NCBI RefSeq assembly: GCF_003590645.1
Contig: NZ_CP031834.1
Coordinates: 2,666,501-2,730,500, forward strand
Direction of reading: 5' to 3'
Source: Mesorhizobium sp. DCY119
Lineage (GTDB): Bacteria; Pseudomonadota; Alphaproteobacteria; Rhizobiales; Rhizobiaceae
Length of the DNA: 64,000 nucleotides
Position numbers and translations under genes: made by a program. This document shows, piece by piece, positions 9,170 through 18,695 of the stretch. Numbering within the stretch: the stretch's first letter is position 1; each line of letters starts with the position of its first letter. The notes under the pieces are model-generated. The model saw only the letters and a list, made by a program, of their open reading frames with translations, had not been told where the DNA came from and did not search any database.

Positions 9170-9631
9170 CTAAAACGGCAGCCAGGGGCCGAAGCGCTGG
9201 AACGGCAGGCCGAGCGCGTAGCTGAAGACGGCGACAGAAAACAGGGTCACGCCCGCGGCCAGCAAGAGGGCGGGCAGGGGCTTCATGCGCGTGCTGGCGA
9301 AGGCCGCGATCAGCGAGGTGAGAAAGATCGATGGCACGAAGCCAAGACCGCGCACGGTCAGGCCGAAGAAGATCGGCGCGGGCAGGATGAGGAGCATGCC
9401 GCGCCATGCGATCGGCCCGATAGGTTCGCCAGCGACACGCGTGGCCTGTACCAGGATGATGGCTCCGAGCAGGATCAGCACGCAGGCCAGAACCAGCGGA
9501 AAATAGCCCGGTCCCATGCGGAAGGTGGTGCCCAGTTCGAGGCCGAACGACTGCACCGCGAAGAACAGGCCAAGCCCGACGAATATCGCGCCGCAGAGGC
9601 CGTTGGTCGAATCGATTGAAAGAGGTTTCAT
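9170..9631 (-). CDS. tctB: Tripartite tricarboxylate transporter, small membrane subunit TctB
   Basis: A 153-residue protein with four predicted membrane segments, the TctB arrangement, and the family stretch FRMGPGYFPLVLACVLILLG near residue 40. It forms the membrane complex with TctA. It lies 90 bases after tctC and nine bases before tctA, all on the minus strand, so the three are probably one transcript. The ATG at 9631 begins a typical short cytoplasmic N terminus. Confidence 0.93.
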   Translation of the reverse strand: MKPLSIDSTNGLCGAIFVGLGLFFAVQSFGLELGTTFRMGPGYFPLVLACVLILLGAIILVQATRVAGEPIGPIAWRGMLLILPAPIFFGLTVRGLGFVPSIFLTSLIAAFASTRMKPLPALLLAAGVTLFSVAVFSYALGLPFQRFGPWLPF

Positions 9632-9721
9632 CAGGCTTTGTCCCCGCGCCCGTGCGACGGGCGAAATGCCGATGGATGAGGGATGGACGGAGCGCCTGGC
9701 GCCCCGTCCATGAAATCAGAA

Positions 9722-10693
9722 TCAGTCGGCGTATTGGCCGGCCGCTTCGATGACCGGCTTCCAGCGCGCGATTTCGCTTTCGAGCTTGGCCTTGAGTGCA
9801 GCCGGCGTGGCGTCGGCCTCGGACGACGGCACGGTGCCGAGTTCGGCGAAACGGGCGATCACGTTGGGGTCCTTCAGCGCCACCTGAAGCGACTTGGACA
9901 GGCGCTCGGTGATTTCGGCCGGCGTACCCTTGGGCGCGTAGATCCCGTGCCAGATGCCGACCTGGAAGCCGGGCAGGCCGCCTTCCTCCGCAGTTGGCAC
10001 GTCTGGCAGCACGTCGAGACGTTTGGCGGACGTCACCGCATAGGCCTTGATGGTGCCGCCCTGGATCTGCTTGGTGGTGTTGGTGGTCTGGTCGCACATG
10101 ATGTCGACCTGACCGCCGAGCAGGTCGGTCATGGCCGGGCCGGTGCCCTTGTAGGGCACCGTTACGAGCGACGTGTCGATCGCGCTCATGAACAGCATGC
10201 CGCAAAGGTGCGAGGCAGCGCCAATGCCGGCATTGGCGACGGTCACCGTATCCTTGTTGGCCTTGGCATATTCGACCAGGCCCTTGAGGTCCGTAGGCTC
10301 GAGATCCTTGCGGGCGACGATCGTCATCGGCACGTCGGTCACGAGGCCGACATATTCGAAGTCGTTCAGCGTGTCATAGGCGAGCTTGCGATAGAGCGTG
10401 GCGCTGGTGGCCATGCCGATGTGGTGCAGGAGCAAGGTGTAGCCATCCGGCTCGGACGAAGCGACGCGACCGGCGCCGAGCGTGCCGCCGGCGCCGCCGA
10501 CATTTTCGACGATGACCTGCTGGCCGAGGTCCTTCGACATCGCTTCTGCGACCAAGCGCGTGACCGTATCGGTCGGGCCGCCCGCGGCAAATGGCACGAC
10601 GACCGTAATGGTGCGTTCAGGATAGTCCGCCCATGCCGCCGAAGACAGCGTCAACGCGGCAGTCGTGGCGAGTGCTGCGAGCAGCTTTTTCAT
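9722..10693 (-). CDS. tctC: Tripartite tricarboxylate transporter, substrate-binding protein TctC/Bug family
   Basis: A 323-residue periplasmic binding protein with a signal peptide ending near residue 23 (LTLSSAAWADYPER). The first loop TVVVPFAAGGPTDTVTRLVA and the stretch VIVENVGGAGGTLGA are typical of the Bug family, which binds carboxylates by water-mediated contacts. No acidic residue obvious enough to predict an amino-acid ligand is seen, so the substrate stays open. The ATG at 10693 has GGGAGG nine bases upstream; a TTG directly before it is less likely. First gene of the operon. Confidence 0.94.
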   Translation of the reverse strand: MKKLLAALATTAALTLSSAAWADYPERTITVVVPFAAGGPTDTVTRLVAEAMSKDLGQQVIVENVGGAGGTLGAGRVASSEPDGYTLLLHHIGMATSATLYRKLAYDTLNDFEYVGLVTDVPMTIVARKDLEPTDLKGLVEYAKANKDTVTVANAGIGAASHLCGMLFMSAIDTSLVTVPYKGTGPAMTDLLGGQVDIMCDQTTNTTKQIQGGTIKAYAVTSAKRLDVLPDVPTAEEGGLPGFQVGIWHGIYAPKGTPAEITERLSKSLQVALKDPNVIARFAELGTVPSSEADATPAALKAKLESEIARWKPVIEAAGQYAD

Positions 10694-10833
10694 CAATGAA
10701 TTCCTCCCATTGCGGGCGGGGTTTCAACCCGCTCCTCCGCGGCGTGAACATTCACGGCCGCTTCTCCTCCCTGTGCGTCCGCCAACCGGGGGCAATGCCG
10801 GCGAGACGAACGGTCATCGAAATGGACATGACT

Positions 10834-10844
10834 TTGACTGTCAA
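10834..10844. promoter_or_regulatory. Palindrome in the tctC/ade divergent region
   Basis: TTGAC-T-GTCAA is a perfect inverted repeat between two divergent genes. Read on the minus strand it supplies TTGACA, followed 17 bases later by TTCGAT, a possible promoter for tctCBA. The rest of 10694-10951 is non-coding, and no other strong element was recognised apart from GC-rich sequence next to tctC. Confidence 0.35.
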
Positions 10845-10951
10845 GCGCAATACGACGATGGGATTATACGCTACAGTGAAGCAACGCCCGCAAATCGCAA
10901 CTGGTCAAAGTTCCGAAGGCTTGGCAGAAACGGGTGAAACAGGAGTCGCAT

Positions 10952-12763
10952 ATGGTCAAGAAGCAGGCGTTCAGTGCACCCAGGCTGTGGACGGAAATGG
11001 CTACCGCGCTGGTAGACGTCGCCATGGGGCGCAAGCCGGCCGATCTCGTGGTGCGCAACGGGCGCTGGGTCAATGTCCATTCCGGCGAAGTGATACCAGG
11101 GACCGATCTGGCGATCGTGGGCGGGCGCTTCGCCTATTGCGGCCCGAATGCTTCGCACGCCATCGGAACGGGAACCAAGGTGGTGGATGCCGGTGGGCGC
11201 TATCTCGTGCCGGGCCTGTGCGATGCGCATATGCATGTCGAGAGTGGCATGGTGACGGTGACGGAATTCGCGCGCGCGGTCATTCCGCACGGCACGACCT
11301 CGATGTTCATCGATCCGCATGAGATTGCCAATGTGCTCGGGCTGAACGGCGTCAGGCTCATGCATGACGAGGCGGTTGCGATGCCGATCAACGTCCATGT
11401 GCAGATGCCGTCCTGCGTGCCATCAGCACCCGGGCTCGAAAATGCCGGTGCTTCGCTCGGGCCGCAGGACGTGGCCGAGGCGATGACATGGCCCAACATC
11501 ATCGGGCTCGGCGAGGTGATGAATTTTCCGGGCGTCGCGGCCAACGACCCGGTGATGGTCGGCGGCATCGCCGAGACCGTGAAGGCCGGCAAGACCGTCG
11601 GCGGGCACTATGCGTCGCCCGATCTCGGCCTGCCGTTCCATGGCTATGTCGCCGGCGGTCCCGAAGACGACCATGAAGGCACCCGCGCCGAGGACGCCAT
11701 TGCGCGCGTCCGGCAGGGCATGAAGGCGATGCTGCGGCTCGGTTCGGCCTGGTACGATGTGGCAACGCAGATAAAAGCGGTGACAGAACAAGGGCTTGAT
11801 CCACGAAACTTCATCCTTTGCACCGACGACAGCCATTCCGGCACGCTGGTGCATGAGGGGCATATGGACCGCGTCGTGCGCCATGCCATCGCGCAGGGGC
11901 TGAAGCCAATTACCGCCATCCAGATGGCGACGATCAACACCGCCCAGCATTTCCGGCTGGAACGCGAACTCGGCTCGATCACGCCGGGCCGTCTGGCCGA
12001 TTTCCTGATCGTCTCGGATCTGGTCGAGATGAAGATCGACGAGGTTTACGGGCGCGGCGTGCGGCTGGCGAAGGCTGGCAAGCTGGAAATCGACATTCCG
12101 GCCTACGACTATCCGAAGAGCGCCAAGAACACGGTCAAGCTCGGCAAGAAGCTGAAGGCCAAGGATTTCGACATCGCGGCGCCCGAGGGCGCAAACGAGG
12201 TGCGCGTTCGCGTCATCGGCGTGATCGAGAACCAGGCGCCGACGCGCGCGCTGGAGGCCGATCTGGCGGTCGAGGACGGGCTTGTCGCCATGGACCGCCG
12301 CAACGATGTCTGCCAGATCGCGCTGGTGGAGCGCCATCGCGGCACCGGCGGGGTCGTCAACGGATTCGTCTCCGGCTTCGGCTACATGCAGGATTGCGCC
12401 ATGGCTTCGACCGTGGCGCATGACAGCCACCACATGATCGTGGTCGGCACCAACAAGGAAGACATGGCCAAGGCCGCAAATCGGCTGGGCGAGGTCGGCG
12501 GCGGCGTGGTGCTGTTTTCAAAGGGCAAGGAACTGGCGCTGGTCGAGATGCCGATCGCCGGCCTGATGTCGGACGAACGCGCGGAAGTCGTTGCGGAAAA
12601 GGCCGAGAAGCTGACCGAGGCGATGCGCAAGATGGGCTGCAGCCTCAACAACGCCTATATGCAGCACTCGCTGCTGGCGCTGGTGGTGATACCGGAACTG
12701 CGGATTTCCGATGCCGGCATCATCGACGTGACGAAGTTCGAGAAGGTCGATCTGTTTATCTGA
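10952..12763 (+). CDS. ade: Adenine deaminase
   Basis: A 603-residue amidohydrolase close in length to bacterial adenine deaminase. It converts adenine to hypoxanthine and ammonia in purine salvage. The metal-binding strand is DAHMHVESG near residue 90, followed by HGTTSMFIDPHEIANVLG, which is diagnostic for Ade. DDSHSGTLVHEGHMD near 290 supplies further metal ligands. The C-terminal half has RVIGVIENQ and AHDSHHMIVVG. The ATG at 10952 lies six bases after AGGAG; a GTG 18 bases upstream is in frame but has no site. It is divergent from the tct operon. Confidence 0.93.
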   Translation: MVKKQAFSAPRLWTEMATALVDVAMGRKPADLVVRNGRWVNVHSGEVIPGTDLAIVGGRFAYCGPNASHAIGTGTKVVDAGGRYLVPGLCDAHMHVESGMVTVTEFARAVIPHGTTSMFIDPHEIANVLGLNGVRLMHDEAVAMPINVHVQMPSCVPSAPGLENAGASLGPQDVAEAMTWPNIIGLGEVMNFPGVAANDPVMVGGIAETVKAGKTVGGHYASPDLGLPFHGYVAGGPEDDHEGTRAEDAIARVRQGMKAMLRLGSAWYDVATQIKAVTEQGLDPRNFILCTDDSHSGTLVHEGHMDRVVRHAIAQGLKPITAIQMATINTAQHFRLERELGSITPGRLADFLIVSDLVEMKIDEVYGRGVRLAKAGKLEIDIPAYDYPKSAKNTVKLGKKLKAKDFDIAAPEGANEVRVRVIGVIENQAPTRALEADLAVEDGLVAMDRRNDVCQIALVERHRGTGGVVNGFVSGFGYMQDCAMASTVAHDSHHMIVVGTNKEDMAKAANRLGEVGGGVVLFSKGKELALVEMPIAGLMSDERAEVVAEKAEKLTEAMRKMGCSLNNAYMQHSLLALVVIPELRISDAGIIDVTKFEKVDLFI

Positions 12764-12796
12764 ATTGTCGTCGGACGTGCTTCGGCGGCCGGCCTG

Positions 12797-13132
12797 TCAG
12801 CCGAGCTTGCCGTGGCTTGTCCGCAGTTCCACGATCTGCACTGATTTCGGAAGTTCGATGAGGAATTCCGCGTCGCGGTCGAGATGATGGATGGCGGTGG
12901 GATCGCTGCCCGCAAACACCGTCATCGCCTCGATGCTTTCCCAATAGGAAATGGTGATGAACTCGGTCTCGCCTTCGCGGTCCTCGCGGAAGGTCTGCAC
13001 GGCCATGGCATGTTCGATCAGCGGCTTGATGCCGACTTCGTAGTTGTAGGCTTCGTATTCGTTGGCGCGTTCAGAGGTGGTTCGGCCGCGCCAGATGCGG
13101 GCGATCGCCGGTTGCTTCGGCGATGCGGTCAC
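12797..13132 (-). CDS. Antibiotic-biosynthesis-monooxygenase-like protein
   Basis: A 111-residue protein with the dimeric alpha/beta barrel fold of the ABM family: an ARIWRG first strand, a long helix, ITISYWESIEAMTVFAGSDP and a final ELRTSH strand. The chemistry ranges from oxygenases to heme-binding proteins, so no reaction is assigned. The start is a GTG that overlaps the TGA of the lipoprotein gene upstream (GTGA, 13129-13132), so translation is probably coupled. Open frame continues upstream to 14392 only as an alternative frame of the lipoprotein. A second, distinct ABM-like gene is at 24568. Confidence 0.8.
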   Translation of the reverse strand: MTASPKQPAIARIWRGRTTSERANEYEAYNYEVGIKPLIEHAMAVQTFREDREGETEFITISYWESIEAMTVFAGSDPTAIHHLDRDAEFLIELPKSVQIVELRTSHGKLG

Positions 13133-14301
13133 TGCCCGCCGCCGACCACGACGTTCAGCACTTCGAACGGCGTGGTGATGACGATCTCGGCTGCCGAAGC
13201 GATGGTCTGCGTTATGCCGCCGGCCAGGTTGCCGACGCGGCTGCTGGTGTCGGCTTCGCCGGTGCCGAGTTTGCTGTCCGTGGCCAGACGCTCGCCGAGC
13301 AGCTTCACCAGCACGGGATTGTCGGCGAATTTGGTATGGTTGAGGCGGTCGCCGGAACTGACCTTGCTGAGATCGATGACGACGACGCCGAGGCTGGCGA
13401 TGTCGGCCGCATCCTTGTAGCCGCCGAGGCGCGGCTTGTTGCCGGCGATCAGGCTCGAAATCTCGAGTGCGCGATCGTCGCCGGAGAGGAACAGGTAGAA
13501 CGGCTTCTTCGGCTTGCCGTAGCGGTGCATCTGGCTCTTGAAGACATCGACGTCGATGTCTGGTGAGGCCAGCACGACATCGCCGAGTTTTCCGTTGAGA
13601 TCGCCGTCTCCGGTGATGGCGAGCTGGCGCAAAGCTTCCATCGTCACCCAGTTGCCCATCGAGTGGGCGATGATGTCGATGCGCGTGGCGCCGGACTTGG
13701 CAACGAGCCGCAGTGTTTCTTCCAGCGCGTCGCGGGCGGCGGTGGCGCTGTTGTTGTCGTAGACGTAGTCGGACACCTTGGCGCCCGACGCCCAGGAAAA
13801 CAGCACCGGCGTTCCGGAGTAGCTGGCGTCGTGGGCGATCTGGGTCAGGCGATAGACTGCACTGTCGAAGGCTGTGTTGTAGCCGTGAACGAAGACGAGG
13901 GCGCGGCCGCCGCGTTGCGCGATGTCTGCCCGAAGCGACTTCGAGAATGCGGCGGTGCTGTCGAAGGTGCTGATGCTGTCGGCGGTGAAGTATTTTGCCG
14001 GGTCGGCGCGCTGCCCGCGTTTGCGGCGCTCGATCTCGCCCGTCTTGTGTATGGCCGGAACGGTCATGTCGACGCGGGCGAAGCTGACGGTGGCGGAACG
14101 ATCGCCCGAGTAGGCTTCCTTGGGATCGGTAGCCTTGGCACGCGTGGTGGCGACGAAGATTTCGTGCCTGCCGGCAATCGAACTGGCGGGCGCCTGGACG
14201 ATGTTGCTGGCGATCAGTTCGCGCGTGTTCTGGCCTGCGCAGCCGGCGACAAGCAATGCAAGTGCGATAACAGCAAACCTGGCCGACATGGTACGAAACA
14301 T
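13129..14301 (-). CDS. Lipoprotein with DUF900 alpha/beta hydrolase domain
   Basis: A 390-residue protein with a lipoprotein signal: a basic start, a hydrophobic core and lipobox LVAGC, with the cysteine near residue 22. The mature protein has VFVHGYNTAFDSAVYRL, characteristic of DUF900, and nucleophile elbow AHSMGNW near residue 215. It is predicted to be a membrane-tethered esterase of unknown substrate. Two ATGs are adjacent; the second (14301) is six bases from GGAG and is preferred. Its TGA is shared with the GTG start of the ABM-like gene. Confidence 0.87.
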   Translation of the reverse strand: MFRTMSARFAVIALALLVAGCAGQNTRELIASNIVQAPASSIAGRHEIFVATTRAKATDPKEAYSGDRSATVSFARVDMTVPAIHKTGEIERRKRGQRADPAKYFTADSISTFDSTAAFSKSLRADIAQRGGRALVFVHGYNTAFDSAVYRLTQIAHDASYSGTPVLFSWASGAKVSDYVYDNNSATAARDALEETLRLVAKSGATRIDIIAHSMGNWVTMEALRQLAITGDGDLNGKLGDVVLASPDIDVDVFKSQMHRYGKPKKPFYLFLSGDDRALEISSLIAGNKPRLGGYKDAADIASLGVVVIDLSKVSSGDRLNHTKFADNPVLVKLLGERLATDSKLGTGEADTSSRVGNLAGGITQTIASAAEIVITTPFEVLNVVVGGGQ

Positions 14302-14413
14302 CATGCGCTCCGGCCAGTTTTCCTCTCCGGCCAGGTTCCTGATAGCCGCTCGCGCTGGCGCGGTCCAGCCTGCCGCGACGGCAGCCGGACACGGTGTTGT
14401 TATCGGGAAACGG

Positions 14414-15871
14414 TCAGCGGCCCCAGAAGGTCGGCGTGAAGATCACCAGCACGGCCAGGATTTCCAGACGCCCAAGCAGCATGGCGGCCGAGCATATCCA
14501 TTTCGCGGCATCCGGCAGCGAGGAAAAATTGCCGACCGGGCCGATGATCGGGCCAAGCCCTGGGCCGACATTGGTGAGCGATGTCAGCGAGCCGGTGAGG
14601 GCGGTGATGAAGTCGAGGCCGGTGGCGCCGAGCAAAACCGTGGTGATGGCCCAGAGCACCAGGAATGAGGAGATGAACAGTACGACCGCGCGCTGCATGT
14701 CGTCCGGCACCGAGCGGTCGCCGTAGCGCACCGGAATGACCGTGTTGGGATAGATCAGCCGCCGCAGGCCGTTGGCCATCAGCTCGAACAGGATGAGGAA
14801 ACGATAGGCCTTGATGCCGCCGGTGGTCGAGCCCGAGCAGCCGCCGAGGAAGGTGGCGACGAAGACGCAGGTGACCGCGAACGGTCCCCATAGCGTATAG
14901 TCCTGGCTGGCAAAGCCTGCCGTCGTGATCAGCGACATGAAGTTGAAGGTGGACTGGGTCAGGGCCTGGAAGAAGGACTCGCCCGTGGTGACGCGCAGAT
15001 AGATCGCGACCGCCACGGCAAAGACGACGCAGTAGCCGGCATAGACCCTGATCTGCGGATCGCGCAGTGCTTCGAAACGGCCGCGGATGGCAAACAGGAT
15101 CATGATCGAAAACGGCAGCCCACCGATGAACATGAAGATGGTGCCGATCCAGAGGATGGCCGGATTGTCAGCATAACGCAGGAAGGACGTGTCGTGGGTG
15201 GAAAAGCCGCCCGTCGCCACCGTCGACATGGCATGGTTGACGGCGTGAAACCCGTCCATGCCGGCTGCCGCGTAGGAGATGGCGCAGGCAATCACCAGCG
15301 CGGTGTAGATGCCGATGAGGCTGAGCGTGAACGTCTGGAACCGTTCGAAGGGCCGGTCCTCGATATCCGAGGATTCGATCTTGAAGTAGGAAATGCCGCC
15401 AATATTCAGAAAAGGCAGGAGAAAAAGGCCGAGCGCGATAACGCCCAGGCCGCCCATGAAGCTCAGCAGCGAGCGCCACATCAACAGGCCGGGCGGGGCA
15501 TGGTCGAGCCCATTGATGACGGTGGAGCCGGTGGTGGTGATGCCCGAAACCGATTCGAAAACCGCGTCGGTGATGCTCATGTCGAGTGATGAGGCGAGAA
15601 ACGGGACGGTGCCCGCGAGGGCCATGGTCAGCCACAGGAGATTGACCAGGAGGAAGCCGAACCGGCTCGTTACGGGCGGGGCATTGCCATGCGTCGCCAG
15701 CGCGACGGCCATGGCCAGTCCGCCCATGAAAAGGGCCGAGAAGGCAAAAACCCGCCAGTCCTTGTTGCCGTAGTAGAGATCGACCGCAGCAGGAATGAGC
15801 ATGGCGGCTGACAGATAGATGGCAAAGACCGCTGCAACGTGGATCGCGGCGCGAATGGCAACTCTATTCAC
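14414..15871 (-). CDS. trkH: Potassium uptake protein, TrkH family
   Basis: A 485-residue membrane protein of the usual TrkH length, made of four M1-P-M2 units. Four selectivity-filter loops are visible: GITTTGSTV, TVATGGFST, TTAGFASQ and TNVGPGLGP. It conducts potassium inward with a cytoplasmic TrkA partner, which is not in this window. It is divergent from ilvA across about 155 bases. Confidence 0.95.
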   Translation of the reverse strand: MNRVAIRAAIHVAAVFAIYLSAAMLIPAAVDLYYGNKDWRVFAFSALFMGGLAMAVALATHGNAPPVTSRFGFLLVNLLWLTMALAGTVPFLASSLDMSITDAVFESVSGITTTGSTVINGLDHAPPGLLMWRSLLSFMGGLGVIALGLFLLPFLNIGGISYFKIESSDIEDRPFERFQTFTLSLIGIYTALVIACAISYAAAGMDGFHAVNHAMSTVATGGFSTHDTSFLRYADNPAILWIGTIFMFIGGLPFSIMILFAIRGRFEALRDPQIRVYAGYCVVFAVAVAIYLRVTTGESFFQALTQSTFNFMSLITTAGFASQDYTLWGPFAVTCVFVATFLGGCSGSTTGGIKAYRFLILFELMANGLRRLIYPNTVIPVRYGDRSVPDDMQRAVVLFISSFLVLWAITTVLLGATGLDFITALTGSLTSLTNVGPGLGPIIGPVGNFSSLPDAAKWICSAAMLLGRLEILAVLVIFTPTFWGR

Positions 15872-16026
15872 GGATTGACGGGACCCCAGCTATCGCGACC
15901 GCGCCGTCACGAGACGCGAAGGGCAGCGGCAGGGCCGGACAGTGGCTTCATCCGCCCGAATATGCAATAGGCTCGCAAACCGTGCCAACAGGAAACGCCG
16001 CCCGGCGCGCGGCGGGGAATTTTGAT

Positions 16027-17283
16027 ATGACGAGCTTTGCCGACAAGGTTGCGGCCGCCGCCGCGGCGGTGCGCGAACTGTTTCCCGAGACACCGCTGCA
16101 GGAGAACGACTACCTGTCGCGCAAGACCGGCGCGCATATTTTCCTGAAGCGCGAAGACCTGTCGCCGGTGCGCTCCTACAAAATCCGCGGGGCGTTCAAT
16201 TTCTTCCGCAAGGCGCTTGCGGCAGGCAACGATGCCGAGCTTTTCGTCTGTGCTTCGGCCGGCAACCATGCACAGGGCTTTGCCTTCGTCTGCCGCCATT
16301 TCGGCAAAAAGGGCGTGGTCTTCATGCCGGTGACGACGCCGCAGCAGAAGATCGACAAGACGCGGCTGTTTGGCGGCGAATTCGTCGAGATCAAGCTGGT
16401 CGGCGACTTTTTCGATGCCTGCTACCGCGCGGCGATCGAGTTCACCGAGGCTGCCGGCGCGCATATGGTGCCGCCCTTCGACCACAAGGACATCATCGAG
16501 GGGCAGGCGACCGTTGCCTATGAGATCGCCGGGCAGATGCCGGCGGGACGTAAGGCCGACATGGTGGTGCTGCCGGTCGGCGGTGGCGGGTTGGCAGCCG
16601 GCGTCACGCAGTATCTACGCGAAGTGGGGCAGGATCCGCGCTTCGTCTTTTGCGAGCCGGTGGGTGCGCCGAGCCTCAAGAACAGCCTCCTGAGCGGCAA
16701 GCGGGTGAAGCTCGAGGCTGTCGACAATTTTGTTGACGGTGCGTCCGTTGCCGAAATCGGCCGTGAGCCGTTCCGGCACCTGAAGGATTTTTCCGAAAGC
16801 GCGGTGCGGCTCATCCCCGAAAACCGGCTTTGCGCGACGATGATCGAGATGCTGAACATCGAAGGCGTGGTGCTGGAGCCGGCGGGCGCGCTGGCGATCG
16901 ATGCGCTCAAGGATTTTCCGCGCAAGGAAATACGCGGCAAGACCATCGTGCTGGTGGTGTCGGGCGGCAATTTCGATTTCGAGCGCCTGCCTGATGTGAA
17001 GGAGAGGGCACTTCGCTTCGAGGGCCTGAAGAAATATTTTGTGTTCCGCTTTCCGCAGCGGCCCGGTGCATTGCGCGACTTTCTCGATCTGCTCGGGCCG
17101 GACGACGACATCACGCGCTTCGAATACCTCAAGAAGTCGGCGCGGAATTTCGGCTCGGTGCTGATCGGCATCGAAACCAAGGACCGGCGCAACTTCGACG
17201 TGCTGTCGAAGCGCTTCCATGAAGCCGGCTGGGCCTATCAGGACATTACCGAGAACGAGACGATCGCCGGGCTGGTGATATGA
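16027..17283 (+). CDS. ilvA: Threonine ammonia-lyase (threonine deaminase)
   Basis: A 418-residue PLP enzyme that makes 2-oxobutanoate from threonine, the first step to isoleucine. The PLP lysine is in SPVRSYKIRGAFN near residue 55; the phosphate loop is PVGGGGLAAG near 185; CASAGNHAQG near 80 is also typical. The C-terminal 85 residues form a single ACT-like domain, matching the short form of about 400-420 residues. The ATG at 16027 follows GCGGGGAA; an upstream GTG lacks a ribosome site. The stop overlaps the next ATG. Confidence 0.93.
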   Translation: MTSFADKVAAAAAAVRELFPETPLQENDYLSRKTGAHIFLKREDLSPVRSYKIRGAFNFFRKALAAGNDAELFVCASAGNHAQGFAFVCRHFGKKGVVFMPVTTPQQKIDKTRLFGGEFVEIKLVGDFFDACYRAAIEFTEAAGAHMVPPFDHKDIIEGQATVAYEIAGQMPAGRKADMVVLPVGGGGLAAGVTQYLREVGQDPRFVFCEPVGAPSLKNSLLSGKRVKLEAVDNFVDGASVAEIGREPFRHLKDFSESAVRLIPENRLCATMIEMLNIEGVVLEPAGALAIDALKDFPRKEIRGKTIVLVVSGGNFDFERLPDVKERALRFEGLKKYFVFRFPQRPGALRDFLDLLGPDDDITRFEYLKKSARNFGSVLIGIETKDRRNFDVLSKRFHEAGWAYQDITENETIAGLVI

Positions 17284-17831
17284 GCGCGGAGACGGTCTAC
17301 ATCGTGCTGTTTCGCGGTGTCGGTGGTGCGACGCAGCTGCCGACGAAGCCGCTGCGCGAGGCGCTGACCAAGGCCGGTTTCGGCAATGTCGCGACCTATA
17401 TCAACAGCGGCAACGCCGTCGTCTCGTCAGACCGCAGGCAAGCCGATGTTGCCGCGGAGATCGCTGCGATCGTGAAGCGCGACTTTGGTTTCGAAAAAGA
17501 CATCATGTTGGTGAGCCTTGCCGGATGGTCGAAGCTTATCCGCGACAACCCGTTTCCCGAAGCCGTGGACGTGCCGACTTCGCTCCATGCCTTTGTTCTC
17601 GACAAGGCCCCGGCGAAGGAGGATGTCGAGGCGCTGGCTGCGAGAGGTGCTGCGCATGAGCGCATCGCCGTTGTCGGCAAGGTGCTTTACTTTCACGCGC
17701 CGGACGGTTTCGGCAGATCGAAACTGCCGCCCATCGTCGACCGCATGCTGAAAGCCGTCTCGACTGCGCGCAACTGGAACAGCGTCCTGGCGCTGCATAA
17801 GCTGGCTGCCGACGCTGCCGGCAAAAAGTAG
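17280..17831 (+). CDS. DUF1697 family protein
   Basis: A 183-residue protein recognised as DUF1697 from its opening strand YIVLFRGVGG, the ATYINSGNAVVSS motif near residue 40 and the C-terminal segment with ARNWNSVLAL. The family has no known reaction. Its ATG overlaps the TGA of ilvA (ATGA), so it is translationally coupled to threonine deaminase. That coupling is the only hint of function and may be incidental. Confidence 0.85.
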   Translation: MSAETVYIVLFRGVGGATQLPTKPLREALTKAGFGNVATYINSGNAVVSSDRRQADVAAEIAAIVKRDFGFEKDIMLVSLAGWSKLIRDNPFPEAVDVPTSLHAFVLDKAPAKEDVEALAARGAAHERIAVVGKVLYFHAPDGFGRSKLPPIVDRMLKAVSTARNWNSVLALHKLAADAAGKK

Positions 17832-17936
17832 CGGTTTCTGGCGCCTGATGTCGTCTGATCGATAAAATTTTAGCGGTTGATCCGACCTGAATTTCATCTT
17901 TTGCGTTATATAGAAACCTTAGGGAAGGCGATTGGG

Positions 17937-18695
17937 GTGAGTGGCGTGAAACTAAACTCGCTGATGCCGAAGTTCGAAGCGATGTCTGTTTTCTGGCAGA
18001 CGACGTGCATGGTCCTGGTGACCATGCTTGCCGCGGACGCGCTTACCGCGTTGTTTTACAGCATCTTTTTTTCGGACCGTTTCCTTCTCGATATCCTGCT
18101 TTGCAGCATCATCGTCGCGGTACTCGGATATCCGCTCGGCTTTTTCTTTCTCGGCCAGAATGTGAAACTCCGCAAACTGACGCAAGAGCTCGATCGCGTC
18201 GCGCGCTTTGACGATCTTACCGGCCTCTATAACCGCCGGACTTTCTTTCACGAGTGCGAAACGGGCCGGGCCGATCAAGCGGCTGGTGCGTTTCTCTATA
18301 TCGATGCCGATCATTTCAAGCAGCTGAACGATCGCTTCGGCCACTTGGCCGGTGACGCGGTCCTGTCGAGGCTGGGCGCTGCAATCGCCTCCTGCATCCG
18401 CGAAGGCGATGTGGCGGCGAGGCTGGGCGGGGAGGAGTTCGGGATTTTCCTGATCGACGCCGATCTGCCCCTGGCGTTGGTGATTGCCGAGCGCATTCGC
18501 CGGAAATCCGCGCATATTCGGGTCGGCGGTGATGAGAATGATTTTAAGGCGACTGTCAGCATCGGCATTGCCGTGCGCGAGCCGGGGCAGCCGCTGGAGG
18601 ATCTGATGGCGCGGGCCGACGAGAACCTCTACGCCGCCAAGCAGCAAGGGCGCGACAGGGTCGTTTCAAACGCTTCGCAGGTGAATGCGGCCTGA
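17937..18695 (+). CDS. Membrane diguanylate cyclase (GGDEF domain)
   Basis: A 252-residue protein with two membrane helices in the first 80 residues, then a GGDEF domain beginning FDDLTGLYNRR. The signature is LGGEEF and the metal/substrate region DADHFKQLNDRFGH is intact, so cyclic-di-GMP synthesis from two GTP is predicted. An inhibitory site RxxD (REGD) lies five residues before GGEEF, predicting product feedback. No sensory domain is visible beyond the membrane part. The GTG at 17937 is preferred because AGGGAAGG is eight bases upstream; in-frame alternatives are a GTG at 17946 and an ATG at 17964. Confidence 0.88.
   Translation: MSGVKLNSLMPKFEAMSVFWQTTCMVLVTMLAADALTALFYSIFFSDRFLLDILLCSIIVAVLGYPLGFFFLGQNVKLRKLTQELDRVARFDDLTGLYNRRTFFHECETGRADQAAGAFLYIDADHFKQLNDRFGHLAGDAVLSRLGAAIASCIREGDVAARLGGEEFGIFLIDADLPLALVIAERIRRKSAHIRVGGDENDFKATVSIGIAVREPGQPLEDLMARADENLYAAKQQGRDRVVSNASQVNAA

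Noticed and set aside
7451-9619. 722-codon open frame on the plus strand
   Set aside because: Antisense to tctB and tctA. Its product is rich in D, E, H, R and Q with no family similarity, as expected from the high-GC opposite strand of membrane protein genes.
13133-14392. Long upstream extension of the ABM-like gene
   Set aside because: It is an alternative frame of the lipoprotein gene with low-complexity R-rich sequence. The GTG at 13132, overlapping the lipoprotein stop, gives the normal protein.
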